From positions 1 to 12,002 of the forward strand of contig JNEM01017029.1 in assembly GCA_000697335.1 (NCBI GenBank): a stretch of 12,002 bases of DNA, read 5' to 3'. Position 1 is the stretch's first letter. Every line of letters begins with the position of its first letter. Shown piece after piece: positions 1 to 9,658 of this stretch. Origin of the DNA: Conidiobolus incongruus B7586. Taxonomy: Eukaryota; Entomophthoromycota; Entomophthoromycetes; Entomophthorales; Conidiobolaceae. Made by a program: the position numbers and the translations under genes. The notes beneath the pieces were generated by a model. That model ran no database searches, had not been told where the DNA came from, and saw nothing but the letters and a program-made list of their open reading frames with translations.

Positions 1-397
1 TTAAAAGACTAATTCTTTAAATTCTTATATATATTTCTATATAATTCAATTAACTATAAAATATATAATTATTTTATATTTTTACAACTAAATTTTATTA
101 TATAAAAAATATTGAATTATTTAAAAAAACTAGGTTTTTCTTTTTTTTAATTTTTATTATTTTTTATCTTTTCACTATTTCTAAGATTAAAATTATATCC
201 TATTAATACTATAATATATTAACACTACTTGATATAAATCTTAATATATTAGTAACTCATCTTAGTTTGAAGTTTAATTAAACTTTGTCTATATTTACTT
301 ATTTTAGTAATAATATAATATTATATTTTATCTTAAATTACTTTTATATTAAGGTTTTCTTTTATATTATATTGGTATTTTACTAGTCTACTTATAT
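1..397 (+). repeat. 5' LTR of element A (nearly complete)
   Basis: This stretch pairs with about 10905-11298 as a direct repeat. Position 1 aligns with 10907, so the first two bases of the LTR probably lie just outside the window. Well-kept blocks include the segment around 25-60 (match at 10931-10966) and the segment around 200-256 (match at 11105-11162). Similarity fades after the shared ACTTATA at 390-396, so the end is good to a few bases only. An LTR would carry the element's promoter and poly(A) signal; TATA-like strings are abundant, but in such AT-rich DNA none can be singled out. Confidence 0.85.
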
Positions 398-550
398 AAT
401 AATAATAATAAAACTTATGAAAACTTATTAGAAACTAATAATTATTTGTATTAAATTTATTTATTACTATTTTAAATTTTATTTATAATTTATTTTACTA
501 AATTTAATATTATATATTATAATATTATGCAAAAAATATTGTTAAATTAT
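396..550 (+). other. Leader of element A with a short ATA/TAA repeat
   Basis: The untranslated stretch between the 5' LTR and the gag region. It opens with a short (TAA)n run at about 396-411 where the primer binding site should lie; no tRNA-complementary primer site can be recognised with confidence there. The rest is low-complexity A/T sequence and I see no further signal. Confidence 0.4.
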
Positions 551-1500
551 TTTAATGATCATGGTAGTTTAAATACTAAATAAATTTAAGACTTTAATCT
601 TTAAAACTCTATTACCTTTTAAAAAACTTATATTAAATAACTTTTGATTAAGAAAAATATAACTTAAAAAGCTTAAATTTAACAAACTAATTATTTTATA
701 ATTGTTAACATATTAAATCACCTATTTTATATTTTTAAAGATAAATTAATTACTTATGATGATTTTAAAAGCCTTTACAAGCTTAAAAATTATCTTAAAA
801 ATATAAAAAATTATCTTAATTTAATTCTTAATGAAGATTAAAAGAATATTTTTATATTAACTATTTTTATTAGAAAAGTTTACTTATACTTAGTAATTAC
901 TTTATTACAAGCTTAATCTTAAAAAATCTTTAAAATAATAACCTATTACAAAAATATAAACCTTTAAACAATTAGAATATACCTTTAAAAAAAAGATAAT
1001 ACTTAAAAAATTAAGTTTAATTAACAAAAGAAAAGCTTTCTTAACTTAAACAAAAAATATTTAGAAGGTAATTAATTAAGAAATTTAATAAGATATATTT
1101 AAATAAATTAAATATCACTAAAGAAAAGTAAATCTATAAGTTTTTATAATGCTTTAACTTTTAAGTAAAATTCTATTTAGTTAATAAAAAATATTTTAAT
1201 AATATGTTTTTTTAATATTTATAATATAATAATTATGATTAACATTATCTTTTACTTTATAATTAAATCTTTTTATCCCAAGAATAAATCATTTAAAATA
1301 TTTTTAACTTATTTAAATTTCAAATGATAAATATTTCTATTTTAAAAATTTATAAGAAAACCTTTAGTAAAGAAGTTAAAGCTTATTTAAAAATAAATAA
1401 AAGTTGCTATTATTACTAAAAAACTTAAGTAAATTATAAAGTTTATAAATATCCCTTTAAAAAATGATATTTGTTTAATTTTTAATAATTTTAATCCTTT
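551..1500 (+). pseudogene. Element A gag remnant with CCHC zinc knuckle
   Basis: The gag (capsid and nucleocapsid) part of element A, placed by its position between the leader and protease. Most of it is too degraded to recognise. The best marker is a CCHC-type zinc knuckle remnant at 1405-1455, recognisable from its spacing, the surrounding basic residues and the proline that ends the motif. Nucleocapsid knuckles of this type bind the element's RNA during packaging. The gag start is unresolved. Broken many times; the limits given are approximate. Confidence 0.55.
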
Positions 1501-1749
1501 AACTATAGATCAAACTTGAATAATATTAATATAACTTTAAAATCATTTTTTTCATAATTAATCAACAGATTTTAATTTAATCCACAAAAATTCTAATTGA
1601 CTAATGATTCTACAAATTAAATTATATATACTATAGAGATTTAACTAATTAAATCATTAGAAATTAAAAATATTTTAATAACTAATTTATCTTGTGATTT
1701 TTTATCTTTAATTAATACTTTATTGTTTGTTTTAACTAAATACTTTATA

Positions 1750-2045
1750 AACAAACCTATTAATATTTTAATTAACTTTAGTTATTTTAATTTTATTATC
1801 TTTTTTTTTTATTATTTTAAAATTATCTTTACTTATTTAAAAATAAAGCTTAATAGTTAAATATACTAATAATCTATAGAATAAACATCTAATACTATAT
1901 TTAAATATTTATCACTATCTTTTAACTATTCCCAATATATTAAATTTTTAGTTGGTAACAATAGTTATAATTTTATACTAGGTAAAAATTAATTTAAATA
2001 CCATAATTTTTTATCTTTAAGTATTACTTTAAAAAGTTACAAATC
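1750..2045 (+). pseudogene. Element A aspartic protease remnant
   Basis: A retropepsin-like protease remnant that would have cut the Gag-Pol polyprotein. Two family landmarks are visible: the region of the catalytic strand (about 1750-1800) and the second hydrophobic strand with its ILG-type motif followed by the conserved tail (about 1960-2045), at the spacing usual for Ty3/Gypsy proteases. It follows the zinc knuckle by about 300 bp and precedes reverse transcriptase. Degraded and non-functional. Confidence 0.6.
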
Positions 2046-2289
2046 TATTATTTTTAAATTTTAAAAGAAATTAATAAAATTAATCTCAGAAAATTTATAT
2101 TACCTTATTATAAAACAATTAAATATTTTACCTAATATTAACTTTATAATTATATCAAATAACTTTACTATTATAAACAAAAATTAATATAAAAAATTAA
2201 ATAAAAACTTTAATAATCTATAGAAATATATATTTGTTTATTATTCATTTATTAATACTTTATCTTTTAATCTCAATAAAGTTATAACT

Positions 2290-3180
2290 AATAATCATTT
2301 CTTATTTAATATAATATATTAATTTGCTAATGTTTTTAAACTTATAAGTAAATTATCTTTTATATATAATATTAAACATAAAATTAAACTTCTTTTAAGT
2401 ATATAATTATATTTAAAACTTACTTACCATTTATCTCTTAAATAATATCAAATTTTAAAAAAAAAATCTAAAAATTACTTGAAAATAAATATATTAAACT
2501 TTTTTCCTTATTATAAAAATTTCTAATTTTCTTTATATAAAAGGTTATTGGTAGTTAAAGATTATATATTAATAATTATGTTTTAAACTCTAAAACTATT
2601 AAAGATAAAACTCTATTACTAAACTTAAATAATATTAAGGATAAATTACTTAAATCAATTATATTCATTAAATTAAATATTAAAAATAGTTATTATAATA
2701 TTAAAGTTGAAGAAAATTTTATTTCTTAAATTACTTTTAATACTCTATTAAATAATTATAAATTAACTATTATAAACTTTAGTTTATATAGTGTTTTTAT
2801 AACTTTTATTTAATTTATTAATTTTTTTAAACTTGTTTTTAATAATTTTATTATTACTTATTTTAATATTATCTTAATCTATTTAAAAACTAGAAATAAT
2901 ATATTTAATATGTTAATTAAATTTTACAAATTATTCAAAAATATAAATTACTTTTAAAACTATCAAAATATATTTTTAGTGTTCTTTTTATCTTTTTTGA
3001 AAGTTATATTATTTTTTCTTAAAGAATTAACATTAATTTAACTAAACTTAATGGTGTAAAAATTTTTACTATATTTATAAATAAAATTAACTTATGTTTA
3101 TATTTAAATGATTAAATTATTTTAAAAATTTCATTAATTTTTTTGTTGGATTTATAACCTTTTTAATTAACCTCTTAAAA
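2290..3180 (+). pseudogene. Element A reverse transcriptase remnant
   Basis: A reverse transcriptase remnant, which in the live element copied its RNA into DNA. Visible landmarks, in order: the fingers region with the lysine-rich segment (about 2440-2540), the segment around the first catalytic strand (about 2640-2720), the palm segment leading to the YxDD-box counterpart at about 2855-2875 followed by LIYLKT, and the thumb/connection region with FVGFI-like residues at about 3140-3165. The spacing agrees with Ty3/Gypsy RTs. Pieces fall in different frames and the region is broken many times. Confidence 0.75.
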
Positions 3181-3189
3181 AAAACTCTC

Positions 3190-3690
3190 TTTTTGAAAAA
3201 CCTTACTTTATACATTTTATATTAATGCTTTAATTTTCTATATTATTAATGCTTTTACTTTATTTATTTTTAATTTTAAATTACTTACTATTATTTTTAC
3301 TAACTTTAATTGTTTTATATTTACTAAATAGTTAATTTAATTTAAAATTAATCTATATTTTAACTTTTAATTATAAGAAAGAATAATAAATAAAAGAGAA
3401 TAAGTTAAGTTTAACTTTATAAATGTTACTTTAAAATTAATAACATTTTAATTATGAAAAATAAAACTAGTTAAATTAAAATATTTAATTTATAAATAAA
3501 AACTCTTTGCTATAGTAGAAATAATCAAAAATCACTTATATTTCTTATTTTATAACCTTTTTTTAATACTTATAGATTAATAATAATTTATCTATTTAAA
3601 TACTCAAAAACATTGGTTAAGAAAATAAGTTAAATAAATTAAAATTATTTAAGCTTATCTTTTTTTATCTAATATCTCTTAGGTTAATAA
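3190..3690 (+). pseudogene. Element A RNase H remnant
   Basis: RNase H remnant directly after reverse transcriptase; the enzyme removes template RNA during cDNA synthesis. The clearest landmark is the conserved segment reading KLFAIVEIIKNH at about 3502-3537, matching the family's 'ELLAIVEAFK' helix region, followed by the FLILID strand at about 3560-3580. The domain's end merges into the linker toward integrase. Broken and inactive. Confidence 0.7.
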
Positions 3691-3929
3691 AATCATATTA
3701 TAGATATTTTATAAAAAAATCTAATATATTTACCTTTTTGTTGTAATTATATAAAACCATTAAATATTAACTTAATGATTATTAATAAATGAAATAAAAC
3801 ATTTATTAAATTATTTTAAGAAATATTATTAAATAATAATTTCTTTATTTCAATTAAAAAAACTCTCTAAACTATTAAAAAGCTAATAAAAATATATTAA
3901 AAGATTTAAAATTATTGACAACTTACTAT

Positions 3930-4422
3930 ATTATAATAATTATTTATATGTCTTAATATCCTTAAAATTTAATAAGCAATAATTAATAAATGCTATAACT
4001 TACCTATTAGAAAATATCAAAACTAGTTAAAAATTACTAAGATAATTAAAATAAAGGATTATTAACTTTTCTTAGTTAAATTAGTTTAAAAATACACTAA
4101 TACCTGTGATATATACTAAAGAATTAAATATAATGCCAAATTAAAATATAGTAAACTTATTCCTTTATAAGTCCCTAATAAAATTTATTAATAAATCTAA
4201 CTTAATTTTATAGAAATTTTTAAATTAATAAATATTTATAATAACTTATTAAATATAATTGATTTATTAATTAAATATGTTTATTTTATTATTTATTTTA
4301 AAACTTTTATAGTCAAGAATATTATACAACTATTATTCTTTAATATCATTACATATTATAAAACTCTATAAATTATTATATTTGATAAAAATATATAATT
4401 TAACTTTTAATTTAAAAGTTAC
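3930..4422 (+). pseudogene. Element A integrase, first part, cut by insertion of B
   Basis: The N-terminal zinc-binding (HHCC) region and first part of the catalytic core of A's integrase, which joined the element's DNA to host DNA. The second half of the zinc region is seen near 4090-4130 (the TCDIY segment), followed by a proline/basic linker and then the first catalytic strand around 4255-4300 (the KYVYFI segment typical of Ty3/Gypsy integrases). A further conserved strand lies near 4375-4390. The region stops at 4422, where element B begins; integrase sequence resumes beyond B. Already degraded independently of the insertion. Confidence 0.75.
4418..4422. repeat. Target site duplication of element B, left copy
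   Basis: GTTAC immediately outside B's left LTR, identical to 10033-10037 outside the right LTR. Five base pairs is the normal duplication length for Ty3/Gypsy integrases, so this fixes B's boundary to the base. Confidence 0.88.
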
Positions 4423-4796
4423 TATAAGTGAATAATAATAGTTAAAGGTAGAAGAAACAGGCTTTTTAACATTTTAAGAAATATATAATAACTAAATCCT
4501 TTAATATTAAGGTGTTAACAAATAATAATAAGAAATATATTAATAGTTAAGCAAAAAGTTTATTTATATAACAAGTAATATAAGCTACAGTCTTAATTAA
4601 AGAGAAAAATCTAAATTTTTTTTATAGTTAAGTGGAATATATATACATAAATATGTAAGGTTAAGTAATAATAAAGTTACTTAAATATAAAGATTTGTAA
4701 AATATTGATAAAACTTAATTTGGATAATTAAGTCTTTAGTAATAAATTAAAATAAGTAAAAGTATTAATTAAGTAGCAATTGTTATAATATTTACA
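4423..4796 (-). repeat. 3' LTR of element B
   Basis: A 374-bp terminal repeat that pairs with 9659-10032 along its whole length with no net length change. It begins TATAAGTGAAT and ends TTTACA on the + strand, compatible with TG...CA ends altered by transitions. The best conserved blocks are around 4478-4515 and 4768-4780 (AATTAAGTAGCAAT, in both copies). As the - strand 3' LTR it would have supplied polyadenylation. Confidence 0.92.
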
Positions 4797-4804
4797 CCCT
4801 TTCT
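4797..4804 (-). other. Polypurine tract of element B
   Basis: AGAAAGGG on the - strand, directly against the 3' LTR. Purine runs at this position prime plus-strand DNA synthesis in LTR retrotransposons. A second purine-rich run on the - strand lies at about 4834-4842, but the one touching the LTR is the expected primer. Confidence 0.7.
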
Positions 4805-4849
4805 AGACTATATTAAAATATTTACATAATCTTACTCCCTTTAATCTTC

Positions 4850-5020
4850 TTGATATAGGATAGGTAAGCATAAGTATCTTGAATCACTTTAAGTGGTTTT
4901 TAAATTGACTTAGAATTAAGATAACCTAATCACTTTACAAAATAATAAAGTTTTCTATATTTTATTTTATATGTAAGAATTTCATTGATATAATATTTTT
5001 TATCCCCTTGATTATTAATA
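4850..5020 (-). pseudogene. Element B chromodomain remnant
   Basis: A chromodomain at the C-terminal end of B's pol, read on the - strand. Visible landmarks are the opening strand (KKYYINEIL, about 4978-5005), the basic segment with the aromatic YFVK, then LGYLNSKS, and the C-terminal helix KPLKVIQDTYAYL (about 4868-4906). Chromodomains bind methylated histone H3 tails, and in chromoviruses are thought to direct integrase toward heterochromatin. Its position after the integrase C-terminus and just before the 3' LTR is typical. Part of a broken reading frame. Confidence 0.75.
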
Positions 5021-5029
5021 ATAGGTAAT

Positions 5030-5450
5030 AGAGGTGCTTTGAAATTTTAATCAAGAAACTTGTTTTTAAGATGATAATATAGTTTTAACAATGAGGTATA
5101 GAATACTAAATAATATTTATAAGTTTTTAGTAACTCTAATTTAAAATTTCTAGGTTTAGAATTTGTTTTAAAGATATAAAATAGCTTAATCTAGCATGGT
5201 AAATGCTTTTGATTTGTGTTGTTTCTAGATATTCGTTTGGTGAAAGGTATATCTATTATATTTAAATGGACTAAAGACTTAGATTTATATTTAAGTGGAG
5301 TTTTGTAGAATTTTAAATAATAATTTTCAATGTATATTTGTTTTAACTTAGTTAATTTTGAAACTATTTGGTAGATTAATTTAAATCTTTCTAATTTATC
5401 TATAATAAATTTATTGGTAATAATATCTAAGTTAAAGCTAATTCATAAGT
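5030..5450 (-). pseudogene. Element B integrase C-terminal (GPY/F-type) region
   Basis: The part of integrase between the catalytic core and the chromodomain. The segment LLKTYKYYLVFYTSLLKLYY at about 5078-5140 matches the conserved end of the GPY/F module, where Ty3/Gypsy proteins read roughly 'P..Y+I.PVFH.SLL..Y'. Upstream (5200-5450) the sequence corresponds to the lysine-rich linker and is only loosely recognisable. One CpG, a rare dinucleotide in this window, lies at 5234-5235. Confidence 0.6.
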
Positions 5451-5900
5451 TAGGATATTGTTTATAATAGATAGAATAGGAAGTTAAACTATTAGATTAA
5501 TTAACTAAGTTATTATAGGTAAATTATAAATAAAATAAGAGAGATTTTTAATTATCTTAATTAAAGCTAATATAATTTCTAACTATCTCTTTTAAAGTTT
5601 TAATGACTTTTTCAACTAGTTTATTTGATTAATAATGATAAATAGTATTAAGCTTTATATTAATATTTATATGTTATATAAAAGCTTTCTAGAATTTTAA
5701 AATAAATTTAAAATCTCTATTAATAATAATAGTAATAGGTAATTTATATAATAAGATTACCTTTTTAATTAATAAGTTAGCTATTTTAAACACTATAACT
5801 ATTTTATAAATAGGAACAAAATAAGTAAATTTGCTGTATGAATCAATGACTATTAAAATATTATCATAGCCTTTTTTTAACTTAAGCATTTCTATAAAGT
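5450..5900 (-). pseudogene. Element B integrase catalytic core
   Basis: The RNase H-fold core of the integrase, which cut and joined DNA at insertion. The segment at 5689-5889 can be read for 66 residues and contains the hallmark GYDNILIVIDSYSKFTYFVP, followed by the LPITIIINRDFKF strand about 50 residues in. These match the first and second catalytic strands of Ty3/Gypsy integrases in sequence and spacing. The remainder toward 5450 corresponds to the third catalytic region and is more degraded. Not an independent gene, only a readable piece of a broken pol. Confidence 0.85.
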
Positions 5901-5959
5901 TGAGTTATATTTAAGCTTAAGGTTCAAATAATAAAGATAAAAAATTTAATTTTCCAATT

Positions 5960-6200
5960 GTTTTTTATATTATACTTATTTTTTTAACAGCTATCACAAG
6001 ATTTATAGTAGCTTTTTACCAACTTAATTAATTTTAGTATATAATATTTTACTTGAGTTTTATTGATAAGTTGAATCTAACTTTAATGTTTACTTAATTT
6101 ATAATTATGATATTATTCTAAAATTTTTAATTAAAGTTTAAAAACTTTTAAAATATATAATTTATTATATTTATATAATAAACCATTTAATATTTAAAAT
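5960..6200 (-). pseudogene. Element B integrase zinc-binding region
   Basis: N-terminal zinc-binding (HHCC) domain of B's integrase. The clearest signal is KLVKSYYKSCDSC at about 5988-6026 on the - strand, the second half of the module, followed by the basic KNK linker toward the core. The first half is obscured. This domain helps the integrase multimerise and bind the element's ends. Confidence 0.65.
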
Positions 6201-6399
6201 CTTTTATAATTAGAAAATCATTTCTTATTATTCTTTTCTATTTTAGCTTTAATTATTTAATAAAAATTATCATATTATAGTTTTTCTTTTAAAATCTAAT
6301 AAAAGTTTTTATTATTTAAGATGATAATTGTTAAACTAGTTTCAATTGGTTTTTTACATTTATAATATACTAATGTATAAATTAGATTTTTACTTAATA

Positions 6400-6990
6400 T
6401 ATCTACAGCCTTATTTTATTTACTAAGAAGGTATTTAATTAAGAATAAATATTATTGGATAGTTTTTATCTATCTAATTTATCTTTTAAATAAATACTTT
6501 TGTGAATTTAAGTAAATCAATGATTTATAATTATTTAAGCATAAAAACCATTGATAAAATAACTAAAAACTAAACTTTTTTATCATTTCTACTAATATAA
6601 ATATTTCTTACTTATGTATAAGATAATTTTATTTAGTAGGTGTTAATTTCTAAACTAGGATACTAAAGGCTTTAGATTTAAATACTTAATAACCTTTTAG
6701 TGTTTAGTTACCTTTTTTAATGTTTTAGTGTAGTTATACATCATATAATCTTCAATAATTTGGTTTTATGTTATTTACCTACCTATGGTATAAGTAGATA
6801 TATTTATAAATACAATTATTAGCAATTCAAAGTTAAATATAGTAAGTATTAAAGCTATAACAATTTTATAGATTAGTGTATAAAAAAAAGTTTTATTAAC
6901 AGTTTAAATAAATAGTTTATCTTTTTTTAATAAGTTAGATATAAGACTAGTAAGTTTAACTAACACAGGAATATAATGTTTAAAATATAT
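6400..6990 (-). pseudogene. Element B RNase H and connection region
   Basis: Assigned to RNase H chiefly by its place between recognisable reverse transcriptase (7000-7640) and the integrase zinc region (5960-6200), with the usual domain length. Short stretches of hydrophobic strand pattern are visible, but no single catalytic motif stands out as clearly as in A. The stretch 6200-6400 is the linker between RNase H and integrase, and shows nothing else. Confidence 0.5.
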
Positions 6991-6994
6991 AACA

Positions 6995-7640
6995 AATCCT
7001 AGAAAAGCTATTATTTGATATTTATTAGCAGGGATTATAATGTTATATAATTTTTAAAGTTTTGCTAGGTCAATGGAAATTCCTTTAGAAAAAATAATGT
7101 AACTACAAAATAAAATAAATAAAGCAGCAAAAACACATTTAAAAAGTTTTACTAATAACTAATTTTAGTTGAGTATCTATAAAATAGTTTCTATATATAA
7201 AATATAATCATTTAAAGTTTTTAAATAAATTAACATGTTGTTTAAATAAGATACAATAAAATTATTATAATAATTACTAAATAAACTATTGATAAGTTTT
7301 ATAAATATAGCAGATGTATTATAGAGTTTAAAATTTATAACTTTAAACTAATAGTACTTTAATATATAATTAAAAACAGTTAAAAGGATACTTTGTTTAT
7401 CAACTAGTATATTATAATAGTTGTTCTTAAGATTTATTTTAGTAAAATAGTTTACACCTATAAATCTATCTTTAATTTCATTTAAATTAAATAAAAGAGT
7501 TTTATCTTTAATTGTTTTACTATTAAAAACTCTATTATCAATATAAAATTACCAACCATTATTATATTTTTTAATAAAAAAAATTGGTAAACTTTAAAGG
7601 TTTATAGAAGGTTATATAAAATTTAATTTTAATAGCTTGT
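6995..7640 (-). pseudogene. Element B reverse transcriptase remnant
   Basis: Reverse transcriptase on the - strand. The segment at about 7234-7251, with SYLNNMLIYLKTLNDYIL reading outward from it, is the counterpart of the YxDD active-site box and its flanks. Upstream of it is the palm segment with FKLYNTSA.FIKLINSLF (about 7255-7335). Downstream are VKLFKCVFAAL (about 7118-7150), the SKGISIDLAKL segment (about 7053-7090) and the FLGFVIYFKHYIP thumb segment (about 6970-7010). All are in the order and spacing of Ty3/Gypsy RT. The stretch is only partly broken, one of the best preserved parts of the window. Confidence 0.85.
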
Positions 7641-7919
7641 TTATTTCTTCATAAAGAACCTTATACTATTTAAAAGAAATATAATAAGGTGATTTATGAT
7701 AAAATTAAATATTAGGTAACAATTTAATTTTATGAGACATATTTTTTTTATTAATAGAGTGGTTAGGACTTTAAAAATATTTCTATATTTATTAACAACC
7801 TTATACAATAGATTTTTAACATCTAAGGTATCTTTTAAATCTTCTAAAGAAGTAAAGATAGTGTTAAAGCTAATATAAATTATACCAGATTGATTTTTTA
7901 ACTTTTTAATTAAATTCAC
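7641..7919 (-). pseudogene. Element B protease-RT linker and start of RT (readable piece)
   Basis: A 92-residue readable piece of B's pol. The start carries the SLEDLKDTL motif and the NKYRNIFKV segment that in Ty3/Gypsy polyproteins link protease to reverse transcriptase ('..F..YHDFLDVF..' in relatives), and the end corresponds to the beginning of RT. It has no start signal of its own and is in register with the element's domain order, so I treat it as a surviving fragment of pol and not as a gene. Confidence 0.75.
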
Positions 7920-8049
7920 AAAAGATATTCTTGAAATTATTATATTGTTAAAAAAGGTATCATTAATACCTTTTTCTATAATGGAATTAGTTATTAACTT
8001 ATAACTTAAACTATTATAGCAAAATAAAAAAATATATTTATTAGATAAA

Positions 8050-8340
8050 CCCTTATTTATAATAATTAGATAATGCTTTTGAAACCAACTAAAACTTAAA
8101 ATAGTATTATATTTTATAGAACCTATTATAAATTAAATTTTTTTAAAATAATTTATTACTAATAAAATATTATAATATTAAGATCCTTTAATAGTTTGTT
8201 AAGTATTATTTATATAATTTAATACTATATTTGTTTAATTATAAGATAATTTAAATCTCTTAATAATATCTTCATTAATAAATATACTATTATATTTAAA
8301 GTTAAGTAAAAAAGAAATAAGGTGTTTATTTAAAGTAACT
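8050..8340 (-). pseudogene. Element B aspartic protease remnant
   Basis: Protease remnant between the zinc knuckle and the RT linker. The N-terminal strand region with FINEDIIKRFKLSYN lies at about 8230-8285. The conserved C-terminal segment with YNTILSFSWFQKHYLI at about 8065-8115 is the counterpart of the 'YDVILG.PWL..HNP' motif. The spacing between the two suits a retropepsin. The stretch 8340-8630, between protease and knuckle, shows no recognisable domain. Confidence 0.65.
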
Positions 8341-8559
8341 TTTTTAAATTTATAAGGAACATAATTTATTTTCATTAGAATTTGATAAATAAAAGTTTAA
8401 ATAGATATTACTCTTCTTTTCTAATGAATTTTAAAATAATTTTTAGTTATTTGAATATAATTTTAAGGGTTTATTATAAAAAATTTTAACAAAGATTTTT
8501 ATTTGTTATTTTAACTATATTAAGTTAAATTTAAACTAGATCAATTATTAATCTGTTGA

Positions 8560-9430
8560 TTACTTTCTCTATTGTTCACTTGAATATTATTGTTCAAAAC
8601 TATATCACTAGAGTTTTTATTATTTTATAGCTTTTTAGGGTATTTATTCCAATGATGATCTATATTAATTTATCTACAATAAAAGTATTATTTATTTTTT
8701 CTTAAGTATAATTTCTCTTTCTTTGTTAGATACTTTTTTATCTATATCATAGATATATTTATAATATTAAGATTAAATAATTTAAATAAAAAACTATTAA
8801 AGCTTATATAAAAACTCTTATTTATTCCTTTAATATAATTTTAATTATCTTTTACCTCAATGGTTATTTTAGTTAAAATAACAAAACTAGCTGTTTTCAT
8901 ATTAATCTTAAAGTAAACAACTGAAAAAAATATTAGGCTTGAGTTTTTTCTTAAACCTATTTTTTTTCACTTTCAGATAAGTTAAGAATCTTTAATTTAA
9001 GCTAGGTAAATTCTTCTACAAAATTTCTAACTAAAGATTTTTAAGTGATCTTTGCTAACCTATTTTGAGTTAAAATAACTATATCTAATAAGTAAAACCT
9101 CTACTTAATTACTTGTTCAAATTGGTTAAATATTTAGATTTTATTAGGATAAAAAGAACTACTAGTAAGATTAAATATGTCTTCTAAATATTTATAGAAC
9201 TAAAGTTTAATATAAGAGGTTAATTTAGAAGCTGAAATTTTTACTAAATTATATAAATCTAGAGTTTTAATTTTTTTAAGGAATTTAGTTAATATGTTTA
9301 AAAATTCTTCTAGTTTTTTAAGAGATTTTAAGCTATTATAAGTAATCAGGTTATTTATGAAGAACTTAACTTTGTTAAAGTTTCTTGAAATAATTAATAA
9401 AACTCTATACCTATTTAATTTAGCTATCAT
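8560..9430 (-). pseudogene. Element B gag remnant with CCHC zinc knuckle
   Basis: The gag region of B. A zinc knuckle remnant lies at 8636-8681, recognisable by the DHHWNKYP segment and its spacing. Toward the gag N-terminus, 9200-9430 reads as 76 uninterrupted residues from a methionine at 9430; this lysine- and leucine-rich helical piece (for example LKSLKKLEEFLNILTKFLKK) suits the capsid part of a Ty3/Gypsy gag but has no diagnostic motif. The start at 9430 is plausible, being about 230 bp from the 5' LTR, but unproven. Broken elsewhere. Confidence 0.6.
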
Positions 9431-9640
9431 TTGTTATATATAGTTAATTTACTAGGTTTACCCTAATTTCAATCTACACTTAATAAAAGTACTATTAATA
9501 TTGATAAAATCTTATTAACTGATAAAATAATAGTTATTGTTATTAAAACTTTAAGTGTTTATTTTGTTTTAGTTATATATAGAATAATATGTTATAATTA
9601 AAAAATCTTTAACTATAGCAATAAAAGTACTTTTAGATCT
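9431..9640 (-). other. Leader of element B
   Basis: The untranslated stretch between the primer binding site and the gag region on the - strand. AT-rich, with no recognisable structure or signal beyond its position. Confidence 0.5.
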
Positions 9641-9658
9641 TTTTAATTGATGCTACTA
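9641..9658 (-). other. Primer binding site of element B, initiator-Met tRNA type
   Basis: Reading the - strand directly from the inner end of the 5' LTR gives TAGTAGCATC. This resembles the complement of the 3' end of fungal initiator methionine tRNA (TGGTAGCGCC), the primer used by many yeast and fungal LTR elements. All differences are transitions, as RIP produces. The zero-base gap to the LTR adds support. The match is short, so another tRNA cannot be excluded. Confidence 0.6.

Noticed and set aside
396-411. The TAA run as a functional microsatellite or regulatory repeat
   Set aside because: Only about five units, and such runs are expected by chance at this base composition.
5689-5889. 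The 66-residue open stretch as a stand-alone small gene
   Set aside because: It reads as the integrase core of element B, in the expected place within the element's domain order, and is a surviving piece of a broken pol.
6200-6400. A possible extra gene between RNase H and integrase of B
   Set aside because: Length and position suit the normal linker, and no recognisable coding pattern was seen on either strand.
7641-7919. The 92-residue open stretch as a hypothetical host protein
   Set aside because: It lies between B's protease and RT and carries the linker motifs typical there; no promoter or other sign of an independent gene.
9200-9430. The 76-residue open stretch as a small leucine/lysine-rich protein
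   Set aside because: Its position next to B's leader makes it a gag fragment. AT-rich DNA easily yields K/L/I/N-rich open stretches.
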